64,000 nt of DNA from Microbulbifer hydrolyticus (GCF_009931115.1 NZ_CP047491.1:3936001-4000000); one strand, 5' to 3'. Positions 41,030 to 48,888 are shown, numbered from the stretch's first letter. Notes: generated from the sequence alone by a model not told the origin. A program made the numbers and translations.

Positions 41030-41446
41030 GTATCTCTCAGACTCGAAATCTGCGTTGGACCACGACTTGCCCATTTTGGGACTTTCTAACTTCCAGGTAG
41101 AAAAGACACAGCCGTACGACTGAGATACTTCACACATAAACTCTACCCAGGCAATGAAATCTGATTTTTCAAATTCGACTCCATAAGGGCGTGTAGTTCC
41201 AGTGAGTTGAAAATAGCCCTTTTCATCAGGCCCAGAAATATCTACCTCATAGTTTTCAGAGAGCTGCTTAGATTGCTTTTCTATGCTCTCTTTATCATTT
41301 CCAAAATGCTCGAAGTCTAGTGCAAAAATTGTATTGCCTGACACTCCATCTTGATGGAGTTGCTCCCAAGCCATTTTGGACTCATCAATCTTCCTATTTA
41401 GAATTCTCTCGTAGTACTCAGACCATATCTTTTGAGGATCTTCCAT
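41024..41446 (-). CDS. Cassette C24: RraB-like protein
   Basis: 140 residues from the ATG at 41446, with AAGGA five bases upstream; the frame is open to 41545 only through the attC. The layout resembles the RraB family (regulator of ribonuclease E activity B): ALDFEHFGNDKESIEKQSKQL, a Gly-Tyr-Phe strand, TTRPYG, and WVEFMCEVSQSYGCVFSTW. RraB binds and inhibits RNase E in E. coli. Assignment is by pattern only. Soluble and acidic. Confidence 0.6.
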   Translation of the reverse strand: MEDPQKIWSEYYERILNRKIDESKMAWEQLHQDGVSGNTIFALDFEHFGNDKESIEKQSKQLSENYEVDISGPDEKGYFQLTGTTRPYGVEFEKSDFIAWVEFMCEVSQSYGCVFSTWKLESPKMGKSWSNADFESERYS

Positions 41447-41461
41447 AACGTTCCTTCGGAC

Positions 41462-41605
41462 AGCTAACGCCGCCAGCAGGGGCAGCTTACCTTGTGCGCG
41501 TTTTGCGCAAAAATGGGAGCGCAGCGACCCGCGCAAAATGTGCACAAGGTAAGCTGTCCCGCGGAGGGCCAGAGGCCCGGAGTATTCTGCCTAGCATTGT
41601 TAATT
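41462..41605 (-). repeat. attC of cassette C23 (144 bp, long class)
   Basis: Left core AGCTAAC, right core GTTAATT. Lateral hairpin GGGCCAGAGGCCC. The right core supplies the C23 stop. Confidence 0.88.
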
Positions 41606-41932
41606 GGGACCGCGTGGCTTCGAACAGATACACACGTTTTCCTTCGCAGAGCAAACTTTGGTTAATGGCGGCTGGCACTGAACTGGAACATTTCGATCAC
41701 CCACGAAAGATTCGTCATCTTCTTTGCCAGTTGACTCGAGTACAGCCTTAACGATTCTCTTGTCAGCCTCAAACCCCGCTTTCATACCAGAATGATCGTA
41801 GGTTTTTGTGTCTAGCACTGATTTATCACGGTTTTCAAAATCGTTAAATTTTTTATCGACGGCCATCCCGAGAACTGTACAACCAGGAAGGACTAAAGAT
41901 ATACATAGAATAAAAAAAACTGAAGATTTCAT
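41600..41932 (-). CDS. Cassette C23: small lipoprotein
   Basis: 110 residues. Lipobox LPGC (Cys18) after MKSSVFFILCISLV. Several Cys near the C terminus (CQPPLTKVC, CSAKENVCIC in part) suggest disulfides. No family recognised. Confidence 0.62.
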   Translation of the reverse strand: MKSSVFFILCISLVLPGCTVLGMAVDKKFNDFENRDKSVLDTKTYDHSGMKAGFEADKRIVKAVLESTGKEDDESFVGDRNVPVQCQPPLTKVCSAKENVCICSKPRGPN

Positions 41933-41948
41933 CTATACCCGAATTTAC

Positions 41949-42092
41949 AATTAACGCCGCCGGCAGGGGCAGCTTACCTTGTGCGCGATTTGCGCAAAAA
42001 TGGGAGCAAAGCGACCTGCGCAAAACGTGCACAAGGTAAGCTGTCCCGCGGAGGGCCGAAGGCCCGTAGCAAATTGCCCGGCCTTGTTATAC
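41949..42092 (-). repeat. attC of cassette C22 (144 bp, long class)
   Basis: Left core AATTAAC, right core GTTATAC (42086-42092). Lateral hairpin GGGCCGAAGGCCC. Confidence 0.88.
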
Positions 42093-42103
42093 GGCACTGC
42101 ACT

Positions 42104-42361
42104 TCAACGTTTCCTGTCATCGCCCGCCTTCATAATATCGCGGATTAAATTTCCTGCAGTTAGCCACATTGACGCCCACATACATACCAATAAGCAAAGC
42201 AAGTACACAATCTCTGGTAGCTCTAATCCATGCGCAGAAGATAACCACTCACGAAGCATATAAACGCCGTAGCCAGAAATAATTATTGCAGGGACCGAGA
42301 TAAAACAAGAAACGCCGATAACTCGCCATAAAGTTGGATTCGTAGATTCGCCTTTGACAAT
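42104..42361 (-). CDS. Cassette C22: two-TM protein without a canonical start
   Basis: The only long leftward frame in this cassette reads (I)VKGESTNPTLWRVIG... to ...IRDIMKAGDDRKR and stops with TGA at 42104-42106. An in-frame TAA at 42362-42364 lies directly before an ATT codon. No ATG, GTG or TTG precedes the first membrane segment (VIGVSCFISVPAIIISGYGVYM); the second is IVYLLCLLVCMWASMWL. So either ATT initiates (85 residues), or the start has been lost and the gene is broken. Function unknown. Confidence 0.5.
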   Translation of the reverse strand: MVKGESTNPTLWRVIGVSCFISVPAIIISGYGVYMLREWLSSAHGLELPEIVYLLCLLVCMWASMWLTAGNLIRDIMKAGDDRKR

Positions 42362-42384
42362 TTACTCAATTCTCTCGCAATGCC

Positions 42385-42465
42385 GTATAACGCCAAGCTT
42401 TGGGGCGGTCTGCGAAGCAGGCCGTCCCAGCAGCCGAAGGCTGCGACAACAGCGCCTTGTTAGGC
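42385..42465 (-). repeat. attC of cassette C21 (81 bp, short class)
   Basis: Left core GTATAAC, right core GTTAGGC. The main stem is GGGGCGGTCTGC/GCAGGCCGTCCC. It also carries a small lateral hairpin CAGCCGAAGGCTG, unlike the other short sites. The right core supplies the C21 stop. Confidence 0.83.
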
Positions 42466-42792
42466 ATTTGCACGGAGTTTACTACGCAAACGATTTTGTG
42501 TGGTTTCATTACCGCTTCCCCACGCGTCAAAAAGCCCAAACCAGTACAGCCGTTCGTTTAATGTTAAGCCGCCAATATTGTCTATTGCGACACTTTTAAA
42601 TTTTTGGAATTCAGAATGGAACTTGTTTGAGGCATCCGCTTCTTGGAACCAAACATTCCCATGCCATTTTCTAATTAAGTCAGTAAGCACCTCTATATCT
42701 TTATCATCTTGCTTCCACTCTCCCACGCAGTGCGAGAGATTCTCTCTCAAATCGCTTTCGGGAATGGAGTTTACTAACTCATCAAGATTCAT
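42460..42792 (-). CDS. Cassette C21: soluble protein of unknown function
   Basis: 110 residues from the ATG at 42792 (MNLDELVNSIPE); the frame is open to 42882 only through the attC. Helical and acidic, with Trp-rich motifs (EWKQDDKDIEVLTDLIRKW; ERLYWFGLFDAWGSG). No signal peptide or membrane segment. No family recognised. Confidence 0.6.
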   Translation of the reverse strand: MNLDELVNSIPESDLRENLSHCVGEWKQDDKDIEVLTDLIRKWHGNVWFQEADASNKFHSEFQKFKSVAIDNIGGLTLNERLYWFGLFDAWGSGNETTQNRLRSKLRANA

Positions 42793-42798
42793 TGAGAT

Positions 42799-42942
42799 GC
42801 CTAACGCCGCCGGCAGGGGCAGTTTACCTTGTGCACGTTTTGCGAAAAAATGGGAGCGTAGCGACCTGCGCAAAACGTGCACAAGGTAAGCTGTCCCGCG
42901 GAGGGCCGAAGGCCCGAAGCAAACTGCCCGGCATTGTTATAA
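42799..42942 (-). repeat. attC of cassette C20 (144 bp, long class)
   Basis: Left core GCCTAAC, right core GTTATAA. The main stem is near perfect over about 28 bp (CTTGTGCACGTTTTGCG on one arm). Lateral hairpin GGGCCGAAGGCCC. Confidence 0.9.
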
Positions 42943-42950
42943 GTGGCCCA

Positions 42951-43205
42951 CTACTTATGTTTGAAGTATTTATACAGCTCCACGAAAGAGGAACCAACGA
43001 GAAAAACAAACAACCCTAGCCATACAAGAAGGCTTTGCCAATAGGTACCCTCGCCAGGTGTTTTTACATGGGTTTCATGTGAGCGCCTTCCGACGGATTC
43101 CACTTCTCCTGATGTAAAACCGCTGATAAAAAACATTAACGGAAGCACGGCGATAGCAACGCACACTATGAAATTCAGAAAATGATTCGGCTTCTTCTCA
43201 CTCAT
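42951..43205 (-). CDS. Cassette C20: two-TM protein
   Basis: 84 residues. Membrane segments FLNFIVCVAIAVLPLMFFISG and LLVWLGLFVFLVGSSFVELY flank a polar loop (VESVGRRSHETHVKTPGEG). Charged ends. Function unknown. Confidence 0.6.
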   Translation of the reverse strand: MSEKKPNHFLNFIVCVAIAVLPLMFFISGFTSGEVESVGRRSHETHVKTPGEGTYWQSLLVWLGLFVFLVGSSFVELYKYFKHK

Positions 43206-43218
43206 ATCTTTATCTTAC

Positions 43219-43362
43219 TTATAACGCGCACAGCAGGGGCGGCTTACCTTGTGCGCCTTTTGCGCGAAAATCGAAGCGTAGCGACCCGCGCAAAAGGTGC
43301 ACAAGGTAAGACGTCCCGCGGAGGCCCGAAAGGCTGTAGCAAACTGCCTGTGATTGTTATGG
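43219..43362 (-). repeat. attC of cassette C19 (144 bp, long class)
   Basis: Left core TTATAAC, right core GTTATGG. The lateral hairpin is degraded here (GGCCCGAAAGGCTG). Confidence 0.86.
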
Positions 43363-43380
43363 TTAATTGGCACGAGGTAC

Positions 43381-43824
43381 CTACTTATTACTGTCATTTA
43401 CGAGTTTGGAAAGCACCAACTCCCTTGTTTCGAGACACAAAGCGCTGTCGGTAGTTATGGATCCATTGCCATTCAGCGTTACCGACGGACTTGGCTTCAC
43501 ATTAAGAAATATCCGTGAATTTTCGATGTGTTCTTTTGAAACGCACATAGATAGGAGCACACTTCCGAAACCTGGACGATCTAATGCTGGAGTGACCTCT
43601 GCCACCACATTATTGTTTCCATCGATAATATTTAAGTAAGCGGAGTCGATATATCGATTTTTATTCTCAATAAACTCTTTGAGAAGTATCTGGACCGATG
43701 TACAAGATTGCCCCTGATGCTGGAACACCATTACATCTCGGACAAATTCCTCTGCCCCAGACTCTTCACATGCAAAGCTATAATTTGCAATAACAGCAAC
43801 GATCCCCAGAAGTATATTTTTCAT
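43381..43824 (-). CDS. Cassette C19: secreted protein
   Basis: 147 residues with a signal peptide (MKNILLGIVAVIANYSFA). The mature part has four Cys (CEESG, CTSVQ, CVSKE, CLETRE), probably disulfide-bonded after export, and a repeated beta pattern. Function unknown. Confidence 0.63.
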   Translation of the reverse strand: MKNILLGIVAVIANYSFACEESGAEEFVRDVMVFQHQGQSCTSVQILLKEFIENKNRYIDSAYLNIIDGNNNVVAEVTPALDRPGFGSVLLSMCVSKEHIENSRIFLNVKPSPSVTLNGNGSITTDSALCLETRELVLSKLVNDSNK

Positions 43825-43839
43825 TGTGCTCTCTATGAA

Positions 43840-43958
43840 CCATAACGCCGCGCACAGGGGCGGCTTACTTTATGCGCGTTTTGCGCGAAAATAGGAGCGC
43901 AGCGACCAGCGCAAGACGTGCATAAAGTAAGCCGTCCCTTTGCTGCGCTTTGTTAGGC
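43840..43958 (-). repeat. attC of cassette C18 (119 bp, middle class)
   Basis: Left core CCATAAC, right core GTTAGGC. No lateral hairpin. The right core supplies the C18 stop. Confidence 0.85.
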
Positions 43959-44384
43959 GCGCCGCCCTCGCAGCAACCCCCTGAGCAGGAAAAATCCTGC
44001 TAAAAATGATACGAGGCCACCAGCGAACATTACATACATATTTCGATATGGCGACCCAACCAAGTGAATGTAGTCATAATTTTTAGGTGAATACACAACC
44101 TTAACTATTTCTTTTTTCGAAAGATCATCTTTATGGACAAGATACATAATTCTGCCATTAACGCTCAATTCGTGCTTATAAAATGATCTATATCTATCGA
44201 TTAGATGAAGATCACAAAGAAGATCTCTTGGATTGCACTTTCTTTTACTGAATGTGGAAACGCTCAATATTTTGGCTTTTTCTTCTACGCCCAAAATTCC
44301 CAAGTAGAAAATTTTGGGAACTGATTCATATAGCAGAAATACTCCAGCCAATATAAAAACGATACCTAAAGCGTTTACTCTCAC
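43953..44384 (-). CDS. Cassette C18: DUF3592-like membrane protein
   Basis: 143 residues, GTG start. Two membrane segments (ALGIVFILAGVFLLYES; MYVMFAGGLVSFLAGFFLL) flank a beta-rich loop ending EIVKVVYSPKNYDYIHLV. This is the layout of DUF3592 proteins, whose role is unknown. Confidence 0.6.
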   Translation of the reverse strand: MRVNALGIVFILAGVFLLYESVPKIFYLGILGVEEKAKILSVSTFSKRKCNPRDLLCDLHLIDRYRSFYKHELSVNGRIMYLVHKDDLSKKEIVKVVYSPKNYDYIHLVGSPYRNMYVMFAGGLVSFLAGFFLLRGLLRGRRA

Positions 44385-44405
44385 CAGAACCTAGCTCTCT
44401 AAGCC

Positions 44406-44549
44406 GCCTAACGCCCGCAACAGGGGCGACCAATGCTATGCACATTTTGTGCGAAACTGGGAGCGCAGCGACCTGCACAAAATGTGCATGGCGTTGGGCG
44501 TCCCGCGGAGGCCCGAAGGGCCGTAGCATACTGCTTGCGCTTGTTAGGT
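44406..44549 (-). repeat. attC of cassette C17 (144 bp, long class)
   Basis: Cores GCCTAAC and GTTAGGT, both matching consensus. It belongs to the subtype with GCAACAGGGGCGACCAAT. Lateral hairpin GGCCCGAAGGGCC. The right core supplies the C17 stop. Confidence 0.9.
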
Positions 44550-44921
44550 TTTACGCGCCGCGCCCAATGAATGATGTCCTCGGCACTCATGATAAAGATC
44601 AGAAACATTCCGTAATTTATATTTTTTCCAATGGCTATCAGGTAGTTTTTCCCACTCACCGCCCATTACTTGGCCGGAGGCAGAATAAAAAACGATGTGA
44701 TCCATACCGTTCTTAAACTTGAAGAAGACAATATAAGGGTGACCACCCTTATAAATTTTTTCATCCTTATCCCAATCTGGGCATTGCTGAATTGCGAACC
44801 CTTCCAACCCAGGATTTTTTTCATGAATATTCATAATTTCCCACCCGCAAGGTGGCGGGAGGGAAGCATTTGCTAAAGATGAAGTAACCAGAACAAAAAT
44901 AGACAGAATATATTTTTTCAT
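44544..44921 (-). CDS. Cassette C17: secreted protein
   Basis: 125 residues with a signal peptide (MKKYILSIFVLVTSSLANA). The mature part is SLPPPCGWEIMNIHEKN...CPDWDKDEK...HPYIVFFKFKNGMDHIVF. Three Cys. No family recognised. The last residues are encoded at the attC edge. Confidence 0.62.
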   Translation of the reverse strand: MKKYILSIFVLVTSSLANASLPPPCGWEIMNIHEKNPGLEGFAIQQCPDWDKDEKIYKGGHPYIVFFKFKNGMDHIVFYSASGQVMGGEWEKLPDSHWKKYKLRNVSDLYHECRGHHSLGAARKT

Positions 44922-44934
44922 ATGACTGATTGAA

Positions 44935-45078
44935 ACCTAACGCCGCCAGCAGGGGCAGCTTACCTTGTGCACGTTTTGCGCAAAAATGGGAGCGCAGCGA
45001 CCCGCGCAAAACGTGCACAAGGTAAGCTGTCCCGCGAAGGGCCGAAGGCCCGTAGCATACTGCCTGGCATTGTTATAT
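44935..45078 (-). repeat. attC of cassette C16 (144 bp, long class)
   Basis: Left core ACCTAAC matches consensus; right core GTTATAT. Lateral hairpin GGGCCGAAGGCCC. The right core supplies the C16 stop. Confidence 0.9.
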
Positions 45079-45318
45079 GAATGGGTTTTCTCCGGATTCA
45101 ACGGCGCTCCGGTCCATTAAAACCTTAAGCGCAGCAGCTAAGAATGACCCAACAATATAGATTCCAATTAAAATTATACTAGGGTCATGGTCATTCAGAA
45201 CTGACAGTAAAAAGTGAACTACTGTGCAGAAACCAATAAAGCAAACAGCTTGAAGCAAGACAGCTTGCTTTGGATTTTCCATTGTCAAGTCTTTTACACA
45301 TCGGTTGAGTATCTTCAT
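45073..45318 (-). CDS. Cassette C16: two-TM protein
   Basis: 81 residues. Membrane segments AVLLQAVCFIGFCTVVHFLLSV and IILIGIYIVGSFLAAALKV. An ATG 12 codons in (MENPKQAV, 45282) is an alternative start. Function unknown. Confidence 0.58.
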   Translation of the reverse strand: MKILNRCVKDLTMENPKQAVLLQAVCFIGFCTVVHFLLSVLNDHDPSIILIGIYIVGSFLAAALKVLMDRSAVESGENPFI

Positions 45319-45330
45319 CTATCCGTACTC

Positions 45331-45450
45331 ATATAACGCCCAGCGCAGGCGCAGCCAGCGCGGAGCGCATTTTTTGTTAATGTTTGAGCGCCAGCGAGTA
45401 ACACAAAAGGTGCGTAGCGTTGGCTGTCGCTCTGCCGCTGTTTGTTAGGC
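45331..45450 (-). repeat. attC of cassette C15 (120 bp, middle class)
   Basis: Left core ATATAAC, right core GTTAGGC. First of three consecutive, nearly identical sites with the CGCCCAGCGCAGGCGCAGCC left arm. Confidence 0.87.
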
Positions 45451-45459
45451 ATAGCTGTG

Positions 45460-45882
45460 CTAATCAAGGGTGCCGGTAAAATGATCCTGCCAATCCCATT
45501 CACTTGCGGCCTCATCTGTAGATAGCACGTAAATGGCATTCCACTTCCTGGAATTACTAAGTTCTATCCACGTGCTATCTCGCCTTCCGACGTAAACATC
45601 GTAATTTAGCTCCGCCCGCTCCAGATTAACTTTGAGCCAAAACGGATATACGTTACATTCAAAATCTTCCACTAAACCAACGCAAGAAATGCTTCTCTCG
45701 TCCTTTCTGAGCGTGTGGAAAGCTTGGTGGCCGTCCCAGCGTGTGCAAATGAGGTATAAAAACTCGATCATGTCAGATTCAAGGTCAGGCCTAAGACCTA
45801 GCTCATTCCTGTAATCCTGTAATTTTGGATGAGCATCGTGGATCACTTCTCTAATCTTTCTATGGATTGCAGTTAATTCCAT
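45460..45882 (-). CDS. Cassette C15: soluble protein of unknown function
   Basis: 140 residues. Acidic and Trp-rich (RWDGHQAFHTL; STDEAASEWDWQDHFTG), with no signal or membrane segment. The mixed alpha/beta pattern (ELNYDVYVGRRDSTWIELSNS) resembles small immunity- or SMI1-like proteins only loosely. No family assigned. Confidence 0.58.
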   Translation of the reverse strand: MELTAIHRKIREVIHDAHPKLQDYRNELGLRPDLESDMIEFLYLICTRWDGHQAFHTLRKDERSISCVGLVEDFECNVYPFWLKVNLERAELNYDVYVGRRDSTWIELSNSRKWNAIYVLSTDEAASEWDWQDHFTGTLD

Positions 45883-45887
45883 CTCAT

Positions 45888-46007
45888 GCCTAACGCCCAG
45901 CGCAGGCGCAGCCAGCGCGGAGCACTTTTTGTGTTAATGTTTGAGCGCCAGCGAGTAACACAAAAGGTGCGTAGCGTTGGCTGTCGCTCTGCCGCTGTTT
46001 GTTATGG
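45888..46007 (-). repeat. attC of cassette C14 (120 bp, middle class)
   Basis: Left core GCCTAAC, right core GTTATGG. Second of the three related CGCCCAGCGCAGG sites. Confidence 0.88.
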
Positions 46008-46011
46008 TTTT

Positions 46012-46500
46012 TCATTCCTCGAAGCACCAAAGGTAGCGGTCCCGATAGTACTTGTACGGATTATCCAACCGCACAATCGGTGGATCTTCGAAGTTATACT
46101 GGATTAATGCAACATCGTAGACCCCGTGGTTTAGATCTTCTTTATCAAAATTGCAATTCATTGACTTTCTCTTTCCTTTTGCAATTTTTATATAAAGAAC
46201 ATCACCCATCTCGCTATCATGGGCACTAAAAATGCCGTGCTCAATTTCCATTGTTTGCAAATCAAGATCAGTAAGCTTTGCCCTCTCCGAATCGGAGAAA
46301 CTGACTAGCTTTCCATCTACAGTCAGAGAAATATTTTTTAGATCATCATTTTCCGGATCTAGATCTATTTTCACAGACACATTTTTATATGGCTCAGGAA
46401 GAACTCCCTCTACATAGACATGATGAGAATGCAATTTGGTTGTGTCATAAGCAGCTGCAAACATTGGGAAGACAGCTAGCAAAAGTATGAAATTTTTCAT
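46012..46500 (-). CDS. Cassette C14: secreted protein
   Basis: 162 residues with a signal peptide (MKNFILLLAVFPMFAAA). The mature part begins YDTTKLHSHHVYVEG, is beta-rich, and has two Cys (NCNFDK; LWCFEE). No family recognised. Confidence 0.62.
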   Translation of the reverse strand: MKNFILLLAVFPMFAAAYDTTKLHSHHVYVEGVLPEPYKNVSVKIDLDPENDDLKNISLTVDGKLVSFSDSERAKLTDLDLQTMEIEHGIFSAHDSEMGDVLYIKIAKGKRKSMNCNFDKEDLNHGVYDVALIQYNFEDPPIVRLDNPYKYYRDRYLWCFEE

Positions 46501-46513
46501 GGGCTCTCAGGAA

Positions 46514-46633
46514 CCATAACGCCCAGCGCAGGCGCAGCCAACGCGGAGCGCCTTTTGTGTTAATGTTTGAGCGACAGCGAGTAACACAAAAGGCGCGTAG
46601 TGTTGGCTGTCGCTCTGCCGCTGCTTGTTATGA
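46514..46633 (-). repeat. attC of cassette C13 (120 bp, middle class)
   Basis: Left core CCATAAC, right core GTTATGA. Third of the three related CGCCCAGCGCAGG sites. The right core supplies the C13 stop. Confidence 0.87.
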
Positions 46634-47050
46634 GTCCGGACGCAGCTTACGGAGTTCGGCGTACTTCAACTCGCTTAACTGCTCAAATATCTTTGCAGCA
46701 TGAGTGTATTTCCCGGTTAGACAGCGATCTACCACTCCCTCTTTATCCACTACGAATAGATAGGTTGAAGCTACGTGCAATTTTGGCCCGCCAAAGTGTT
46801 CAGGCGATTGTGACCGCACAACAGCATCTTTCTCTATATTTCCTTTATACAATTCATAGAGTTCAAAATTCGCTGCGATATACCAGGTATCCTTACGTTG
46901 ATCAATCCATGCTTTTACGACCTTGCCTCTGAAAATAGCTACATCATCGAGAGCAAATATCTCTTCCGCGGTCTTCTGATCTCCACAACTTCCGAAGTAA
47001 GCATGAGTAGAGCTACAGAAAAATAGAAGGAAAAAAATGACCATTCGCAT
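46628..47050 (-). CDS. Cassette C13: secreted protein, TIMP/NTR-like
   Basis: 140 residues from the ATG at 47050; the upstream ATG at 47065 lies in the attC core. A signal peptide (MRMVIFFLLFFCSSTHA) is followed by YFGSCGDQKTAEEIFALDDVAIFRGKV. The pattern, with Cys near the N terminus, a FRGKV strand, LYKGN, and STYLFVVDKEGVVDRC, recalls bacterial TIMP-like/netrin-related domains. Family likeness is tentative. Confidence 0.58.
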   Translation of the reverse strand: MRMVIFFLLFFCSSTHAYFGSCGDQKTAEEIFALDDVAIFRGKVVKAWIDQRKDTWYIAANFELYELYKGNIEKDAVVRSQSPEHFGGPKLHVASTYLFVVDKEGVVDRCLTGKYTHAAKIFEQLSELKYAELRKLRPDS

Positions 47051-47061
47051 GATACTAAGAC

Positions 47062-47205
47062 TCATAACGCCGCGAGCAGCGGCAGCTTGCTTTGGGCGCT
47101 TTATGCGCGAAAATGGGAGCGAAGCGACCTGCGCATAAAGTGCACAAAGTAAGCTGTCCGGTGAAGGCCCGCAGGGCCGGAACGAAATGCCTCGCCTTGT
47201 TATAA
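47062..47205 (-). repeat. attC of cassette C12 (144 bp, long class)
   Basis: Left core TCATAAC, right core GTTATAA. Subtype GCGAGCAGCGGCAGCTTGC, shared with the site at 51673. Lateral hairpin GGCCCGCAGGGCC. Confidence 0.88.
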
Positions 47206-47211
47206 ACCGAA

Positions 47212-47430
47212 TTACGCTGGAACCTCACTATCTCGCGGTAGGTCTTTTTTGAACATTAAAAAAACAACATAAACTAGACCAAAAATTGGAATGATAGAGA
47301 ACACTGCTCCAAGCAACGCAGCTAATACCGGTGTCTCGGTTTTACGTCTACCAAGGTAGTAGCTGACAGCAGCTATCACTACCGCAAATATGGTTATGAA
47401 TTGCCCGATGACCGTCAGACTTATATTCAT
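47212..47430 (-). CDS. Cassette C12: two-TM protein
   Basis: 72 residues. Membrane segments VIGQFITIFAVVIAAVSYYLG and VLAALLGAVFSIIPIFGLVY, joined by RRKTETP. The C terminus is polar. Function unknown. Confidence 0.58.
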   Translation of the reverse strand: MNISLTVIGQFITIFAVVIAAVSYYLGRRKTETPVLAALLGAVFSIIPIFGLVYVVFLMFKKDLPRDSEVPA

Positions 47431-47461
47431 TGGAGTGCCTCTTTATTCTCGTGACTAGGGT

Positions 47462-47605
47462 TTATAACGCCGCCAGCAGGGGCAGCTTACCTTGTGCGCT
47501 TTTTGCGCGAAAATGGGAGCACAGCGACCCGCGTAAAAAGCGCACAAGGTAAGCTGTCCCGCGGAGGGCCGAAGGCCCGGAGCAAACTGCCTGGCTTTGT
47601 TAAAA
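47462..47605 (-). repeat. attC of cassette C11 (144 bp, long class)
   Basis: Left core TTATAAC, right core GTTAAAA. Lateral hairpin GGGCCGAAGGCCC. Confidence 0.88.
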
Positions 47606-47621
47606 ATTATGGCTCGCGGCT

Positions 47622-47870
47622 TCACCCTGGAAACATTAGCGCCAAAATTACAGCTAGCACAAGATACAAAATTATTGAACCGAGCCCAATCAATATTGCG
47701 TAAACGTACTTTCGGCTAGTGGGAATATCTTTGGTAAAGATAGCCATATTTAGTGCTACTGCGAGGCCCCCACAAAGCCCTCCAATTGCTCCCCCGACTG
47801 ATACCAATGCTATTGGCAGCAGGCAGACCACCTGTTCATACCACTTCAAAGATTTTGATTCTCGTTCCAT
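47622..47870 (-). CDS. Cassette C11: two-TM protein
   Basis: 82 residues from the ATG at 47870, preceded by GAGAAG; the GTG at 47897 lies inside the attC. Membrane segments VVCLLPIALVSVGGAIGGLC (with more Gly-rich sequence) and VYAILIGLGSIILYLVLAVI. Function unknown. Confidence 0.6.
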   Translation of the reverse strand: MERESKSLKWYEQVVCLLPIALVSVGGAIGGLCGGLAVALNMAIFTKDIPTSRKYVYAILIGLGSIILYLVLAVILALMFPG

Positions 47871-47884
47871 AAACTTCTCGAGAT

Positions 47885-48028
47885 TTTTAACGCCCACAGC
47901 AGGGGCAGCTTACCTTGTGCGCATTTTGCGCGAAAATGGGAGCGTAGCGACCTGCGTAAATTGTGCACAAGGTAAGCTGTCCCGCGGAGGCCCGGAGGGC
48001 CGTAGCATACTGCCTGTGATTGTTAGGC
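47885..48028 (-). repeat. attC of cassette C10 (144 bp, long class)
   Basis: Left core TTTTAAC (one mismatch), right core GTTAGGC. Lateral hairpin GGCCCGGAGGGCC. Confidence 0.88.
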
Positions 48029-48033
48029 TGGAC

Positions 48034-48399
48034 CTAGCAACTGTGGGTACGGTCAAACTCCTTTAGCTCTTGAGGTATCTCTCCGTAAATCTTTGCTCTT
48101 CTTATGGACTCTTTAGCTTTTGCCACTTTACCCGAATCAATGTATCTACTGGCTTTTGAAATGTGATACTCGAAGCGCCGCTTCCTTATGAGGTCGCCCT
48201 CATTTTGGAACCTATTTTCAGCGATCCAGAAACCAACAAATGTAAATGGAACGCCAAGCCAAATAAACCAATCATTCTTTGTTAAGAATGCAACTCCGAA
48301 AGCTATGGAGAATGCGACGACTACTGAAAAGGCAGCACCGATACACCCGATACCATTATTACTCGAAGGTTGCCTGTATCCGTATCTTTTGTACCACAT
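48034..48399 (-). CDS. Cassette C10: two-TM protein with basic tail
   Basis: 121 residues. Membrane segments IGAAFSVVVAFSIAFGVAFL and DWFIWLGVPFTFVGFWI, then a basic, helical cytoplasmic tail (IRKRRFEYHISKASRYIDSG). Function unknown. Confidence 0.6.
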   Translation of the reverse strand: MWYKRYGYRQPSSNNGIGCIGAAFSVVVAFSIAFGVAFLTKNDWFIWLGVPFTFVGFWIAENRFQNEGDLIRKRRFEYHISKASRYIDSGKVAKAKESIRRAKIYGEIPQELKEFDRTHSC

Positions 48400-48409
48400 C
48401 TCTAAATTA

Positions 48410-48553
48410 GCCTAACGCCGCCAGCAGGGGCAGCTTACCTTGTGCGCGTTTTGCGCGAAAATGGGAGCGCAGCGACCCGCGCAAAAAGTGCACAAGGTAA
48501 GCTGTCCCGCGGAGGGCCGAAGGCCCGGAGCATCCTGCCTGGCTTTGTTAACT
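48410..48553 (-). repeat. attC of cassette C9 (144 bp, long class)
   Basis: Left core GCCTAAC, right core GTTAACT. Lateral hairpin GGGCCGAAGGCCC. The right core supplies the C9 stop. Confidence 0.9.
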
Positions 48554-48859
48554 GCTGAATGCAACGTAGGCCACCAAGCTGACGATACCGATGAAAAGAA
48601 GCGAGTAAATTACGTACACGACTGCAAACGTGGCTCGCCAGCCTTTACCATCCTGCTTTTGACAGCCCTTGCCATACGCTACTAAAGGACCTGCAACTGC
48701 GGCATAGTAACCCAACGCCAATAGGAAGCTCTTGCCGAGTAAGCGAATAATTTCATCATCAGTGGACAGAGTATTCAGAAAAAGCATGGCTATCGCCATA
48801 CATAAAACGAAGTACGATACCCCGCCGATAACATGATCTTTGATAATACTTATTTTCAT
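48548..48859 (-). CDS. Cassette C9: three-TM protein
   Basis: 103 residues. Three membrane segments: VSYFVLCMAIAMLFLNTL, FLLALGYYAAVAGPLVAYG and VVYVIYSLLFIGIVSLVAYV, with a basic loop (CQKQDGKGWR). Function unknown. Confidence 0.6.
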   Translation of the reverse strand: MKISIIKDHVIGGVSYFVLCMAIAMLFLNTLSTDDEIIRLLGKSFLLALGYYAAVAGPLVAYGKGCQKQDGKGWRATFAVVYVIYSLLFIGIVSLVAYVAFSS

Positions 48860-48888
48860 TATCTATCCGGACTTTGCCGACTAATTGC

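Noticed and set aside
41447-41545. N-terminal extension of C24, and like extensions of C2, C7, C21 and C30
   Set aside because: The extra residues translate the neighbouring attC; internal ATG codons give normal signal peptides or better ribosome binding sites.
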